Shown here piece after piece: positions 4,222 to 6,533 of a stretch of DNA of 6,533 nt. The translations under genes and the position numbers were made by a program. Position 1 is the first letter of the stretch. Every line of letters starts with the position of its first letter. The stretch is from the NCBI GenBank assembly GCA_011391855.1, contig JAABPT010000083.1, forward strand, positions 1-6,533, written 5' to 3'. The stretch comes from Burkholderiales bacterium. GTDB taxonomy: Bacteria; Pseudomonadota; Gammaproteobacteria; Burkholderiales; Burkholderiaceae_C. Under the pieces are notes generated by a model. The model made no database searches. It saw only the letters and a list, made by a program, of their open reading frames with translations, and had not been told where the DNA came from.

Positions 4222-6533
4222 ATGAAGCCGAACCCCGTTCATCGCCTGCCTGCGCCGCTGGAGTCGGCGGTCCAGCGCCTGAAGCTGGCGGCCCGCGAAG
4301 CCGCCGAACGCACGATCGAGAGCCTGGGCCTGGCGGCCCTGGCCTCGACCAGCGCCTTCCAGCGCGACGGTCTGCTGGGCGCACAGTTCGAACTCAACCG
4401 CAAGTCTGCGGTGTTCGTGCTGACCTTCAACGACGCGTTCGACGAGCGGCTGCTGCGCGAGGTGGGGCCTGCCGCGGCGAAGGGGCCGGTGCCCGCGGCG
4501 CCAACCGAGCCCACCAGCTGGGACGCCCTGAGCCTGGTCGAAGACAGCGAGATGGAGGCGCAGATCTCGGCCGACCGCTTCGGCATGGAGATCGCCCACG
4601 GTTGCGAATGGGAACTGCGCGAGCTCGACGCCTACGTCGGGTCGCTGCTCGCCGAAGCCGGTGGCGCCAGCGAGCGCAACCCGCTGCGGCCCGACCTGAT
4701 CGGCCACGCCATGATGCGCGGCATTGGGGCGGTGTCCGACCGCGCCGAGATACGCAAGGTGCTGGCCGCCGAAATGAGCCGTTCGCTGAGCAGCCTGCTG
4801 CCCGCCGCCTACGCGGCCGTGGTGGCCGACCTGCGCCACGCCGGTGTGCAGCCCTTGGGCCTGGCGGTGCGCAACCGGCCCGTGCGGGCTGGCGGCGGCG
4901 AGGCACCTGGACGCGACGACGGCAGTCCGGGCTCCGCACCGGACGAACAGGTTCCGGGGTCGCCGTGGCCAGGAGCGGCGGGCCGCGGCCCGGCAGCTCA
5001 GGGCGGTGCCGAGCGCGGGCCCGGCGCGCGGCGTTCGGGCGGGGGCGGGGGTGGGGGTGGGGGCGCTTACGGGCCGTCCACGCGATCGGGATTCCCCGGC
5101 ACCCGTGGCGGCACGCCCATCGGCCAGGTCGACCCGGCGCTGATGTCGCTGATCCGCCGCCTGGCCTTCACCGACCGCGGCAGCCAGGTCGGCCCCGCCG
5201 ATGCAGCCGAGTACGGAGACGCAGACGATCACGGCTGGACAAGCGGCAGCGCCGAGCCTTTGCCCAACCTGATCCGCGCCCACCGCGAGGAACTGCGCCA
5301 GGCTTCGCGCGGCACGCTCGACCACATGGTGATCGACGTCATCGGCTTCCTGTTCGACCAGATCCTGGCCGACCCCAAGGTGCCGCCGCAGATGGCGCGC
5401 CAGATCGCGCGGCTGCAGTTGCCGGTGTTGCGCGCGGCGCTGGGCGACCCCACGTTCTTCTCTTCGCGCCGCCACCCGGTGCGGCGCTTCGTGAACCGTA
5501 TCGCCTCGCTGGGCGCGGCCTTCGAGGATTTCGGCAACGAAGAAGCGCGCGGTTTCCTGGCCAAGGTGCGCGAACTGGTGAACGAAGTGGTGGAAGGCGA
5601 CTTCGACCAGATCGAGGTCTACGAGCAGAAGCTCGCCGCGCTGGAAAACTTCACCGCCCAGCAGGCCAGCGACAGCGCACAGCCACAGGGCGAAGCCGCG
5701 GCGCTGCTGGCGGAGAAGGAGGACCAGCTGCGGTTGCGCCAGCTGTACGCGCAGCGCCTGGCCGGCGACCTGAAGGACGTGGCCGCGCCGGCCTTCCTGC
5801 GCGACTTCATCAGCCGCGTCTGGAGCCAGGTGCTGCTGCGCGCCGCCGCGCAGGGCGGCAGCGACGGCGCGCTGGCGCAACGCCTGCGCCGCGCCGGGCG
5901 CGAGCTGTTCCTGAGCGTGCAGCCCAAGCCCACACCGGCGCACCGCAAGACCTTCCTGGCCGAGCTGCCCAAGCTCATGCAGGAGATCAACGAGGGCATG
6001 AACCTCATCGGCTGGCCCGAGGCGCAGCGCCGCGCCTTCTTCGGCCAGCTCATGCCGGCGCACGCCGAGGCGCTGAAGAGCCCGGCCGGGCGCCAGCTCG
6101 ACATCAACCTGATGGCGCGCCAGGTCGAGGGCGCGCTGGACAGGCCCCTGCCGTCTTCGGCCGACGTGAAGGCCGCCGCGGCCACGCTGCCGGTGCTGAC
6201 CGACGAGATCGAGGTGCCGCCATTCAGCGCCGACGAAGCGCAGCGCGTCGGACTCGTCGACGAATCGGCCGTCGACTGGAACGGCCAGGTCGACATCGAG
6301 GTCGGCACCGATCCGCAAGCCGAAGGGGCCGAAGGGGCCGAAGCCGGCGTGGCCATTCCTGGCCTGCCGTCGCTCGGCGAGCCGCCCGAGCCCACCCAGG
6401 GCAGGGCGTTGGCCGACCACGTGCAGCTGGGCTTCGCCTACCAGATGCACCTGGGCGGCCAGTGGCAGAAGGTGCGGCTGTCGCACGTGAGCCCGGGCCG
6501 CAGTTTCTTCATCTTCACGCACGGTCCGCGGCA
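4222..6533 (+). CDS. DUF1631-family protein of unknown function, 3' end missing
   Basis: An uninterrupted frame of 770 codons runs off the right edge with strongly GC-biased third positions throughout, so it is a real gene. I recognise it as a DUF1631 protein by overall layout and C-terminal sequence; these are sometimes mislabelled thymidine phosphorylase. An N-terminal alpha-helical region (1-215) includes an early FELNRKSAVFVLTFN segment (56-70). A low-complexity Gly/Pro/Arg linker follows (about 220-300), with nine consecutive Gly at 273-281. A long helical region starts near 304 (LMSLIRRLAFTD, 308-319) and includes LFDQILADPKVPP (377-389) and FLRDFISRVWSQVLLRA. An acidic linker lies near 690-730, and the tail QKVRLSHVSPGRSFFIF (749-765) looks like a small beta domain. 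There is no signal peptide or membrane segment, so it is probably cytoplasmic. The start at ATG 4222 lacks a good Shine-Dalgarno, and an in-frame GTG at 4204 is the alternative. Function is unknown. Confidence 0.85.
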   Translation, partial: MKPNPVHRLPAPLESAVQRLKLAAREAAERTIESLGLAALASTSAFQRDGLLGAQFELNRKSAVFVLTFNDAFDERLLREVGPAAAKGPVPAAPTEPTSWDALSLVEDSEMEAQISADRFGMEIAHGCEWELRELDAYVGSLLAEAGGASERNPLRPDLIGHAMMRGIGAVSDRAEIRKVLAAEMSRSLSSLLPAAYAAVVADLRHAGVQPLGLAVRNRPVRAGGGEAPGRDDGSPGSAPDEQVPGSPWPGAAGRGPAAQGGAERGPGARRSGGGGGGGGGAYGPSTRSGFPGTRGGTPIGQVDPALMSLIRRLAFTDRGSQVGPADAAEYGDADDHGWTSGSAEPLPNLIRAHREELRQASRGTLDHMVIDVIGFLFDQILADPKVPPQMARQIARLQLPVLRAALGDPTFFSSRRHPVRRFVNRIASLGAAFEDFGNEEARGFLAKVRELVNEVVEGDFDQIEVYEQKLAALENFTAQQASDSAQPQGEAAALLAEKEDQLRLRQLYAQRLAGDLKDVAAPAFLRDFISRVWSQVLLRAAAQGGSDGALAQRLRRAGRELFLSVQPKPTPAHRKTFLAELPKLMQEINEGMNLIGWPEAQRRAFFGQLMPAHAEALKSPAGRQLDINLMARQVEGALDRPLPSSADVKAAAATLPVLTDEIEVPPFSADEAQRVGLVDESAVDWNGQVDIEVGTDPQAEGAEGAEAGVAIPGLPSLGEPPEPTQGRALADHVQLGFAYQMHLGGQWQKVRLSHVSPGRSFFIFTHGPR
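5037..5063 (+). repeat. G-quadruplex motif / 6-bp G-rich repeat inside the DUF1631 gene
   Basis: Four runs of exactly five G (5041-5045, 5047-5051, 5053-5057, 5059-5063) are separated by single bases C, T, T, and preceded by another GGG (5037-5039). This fits the strictest G-quadruplex pattern with one-base loops, known to give very stable parallel folds. The runs are on the coding strand, so the mRNA can fold too. The 6-bp period encodes Gly-Gly pairs, giving nine Gly in a row (codons 273-281). Confidence 0.85.
6322..6339 (+). repeat. 9-bp tandem duplication in the DUF1631 gene
   Basis: GAAGGGGCC occurs twice in direct succession and is followed by GAAGCC, encoding Glu-Gly-Ala, Glu-Gly-Ala, Glu-Ala in the acidic linker before the C-terminal domain. 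It keeps the frame and looks like a small slippage expansion in an unconstrained linker. Confidence 0.7.

Noticed and set aside
4861..5160. Possible frameshift or foreign insertion in the low-complexity part of the DUF1631 gene, where codon use is less biased.
   Set aside because: The same frame continues on both sides with family-like sequence and without a stop. A fast-evolving linker explains the change in composition.
4039..6522. An 827-codon open frame on the minus strand opposite mscL and the DUF1631 gene.
   Set aside because: It is a mirror of the biased codon use of the plus-strand gene. Its translation is low-complexity (rich in Arg, Gly, Ala, Gln, His), has no recognisable domain, and overlaps two genes with clear family identity or strong coding character.

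Overview
The window is GC-rich, with G or C at most third codon positions, and is densely coded. It looks like chromosomal core DNA of a betaproteobacterium in the order Burkholderiales, probably Comamonadaceae-like. This placement is inferred from protein resemblance and from the petA-petB-petC-sspA gene order; no search was run. There are no mobile elements, tRNA or rRNA genes, CRISPR arrays or phage genes.

The left half (1-3549) is transcribed leftward. It holds a complete ubiquinol:cytochrome c oxidoreductase (bc1, complex III) operon: petA (Rieske iron-sulfur protein, 2929-3549), petB (cytochrome b, 1478-2881) and petC (cytochrome c1, 654-1460). A strong intrinsic terminator (575-614) follows petC. 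Beyond it lies sspA, a glutathione-S-transferase-fold, RNA-polymerase-associated stringent starvation protein, cut by the left edge after 177 codons. The three Pet proteins form one membrane complex. Quinol is oxidised at the Qo site between cytochrome b and the Rieske protein. One electron goes via the Rieske cluster to cytochrome c1, and the other crosses hemes bL and bH in cytochrome b.

The middle (3550-3731) is a 182-bp divergent intergenic region. It contains the ribosome binding sites of both flanking genes, a candidate -10 box for petA and a 10-bp palindrome.

The right half (3732-6533) is transcribed rightward. It holds mscL (large-conductance mechanosensitive channel), a 76-bp gap, and the first 770 codons of a large DUF1631-family protein of unknown function that runs off the right edge. 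This gene carries a low-complexity Gly-rich linker whose DNA contains four G5 runs separated by single bases, a textbook G-quadruplex motif on the coding strand.

The region is mostly ordinary housekeeping DNA, and I see no convincing undescribed multi-gene system. The points most worth a second look are the G-quadruplex motif, an apparent extra hydrophobic hairpin and a PVWY Qo motif in cytochrome b, the terminator that separates sspA from petABC, and the uncharacterised DUF1631 protein itself.
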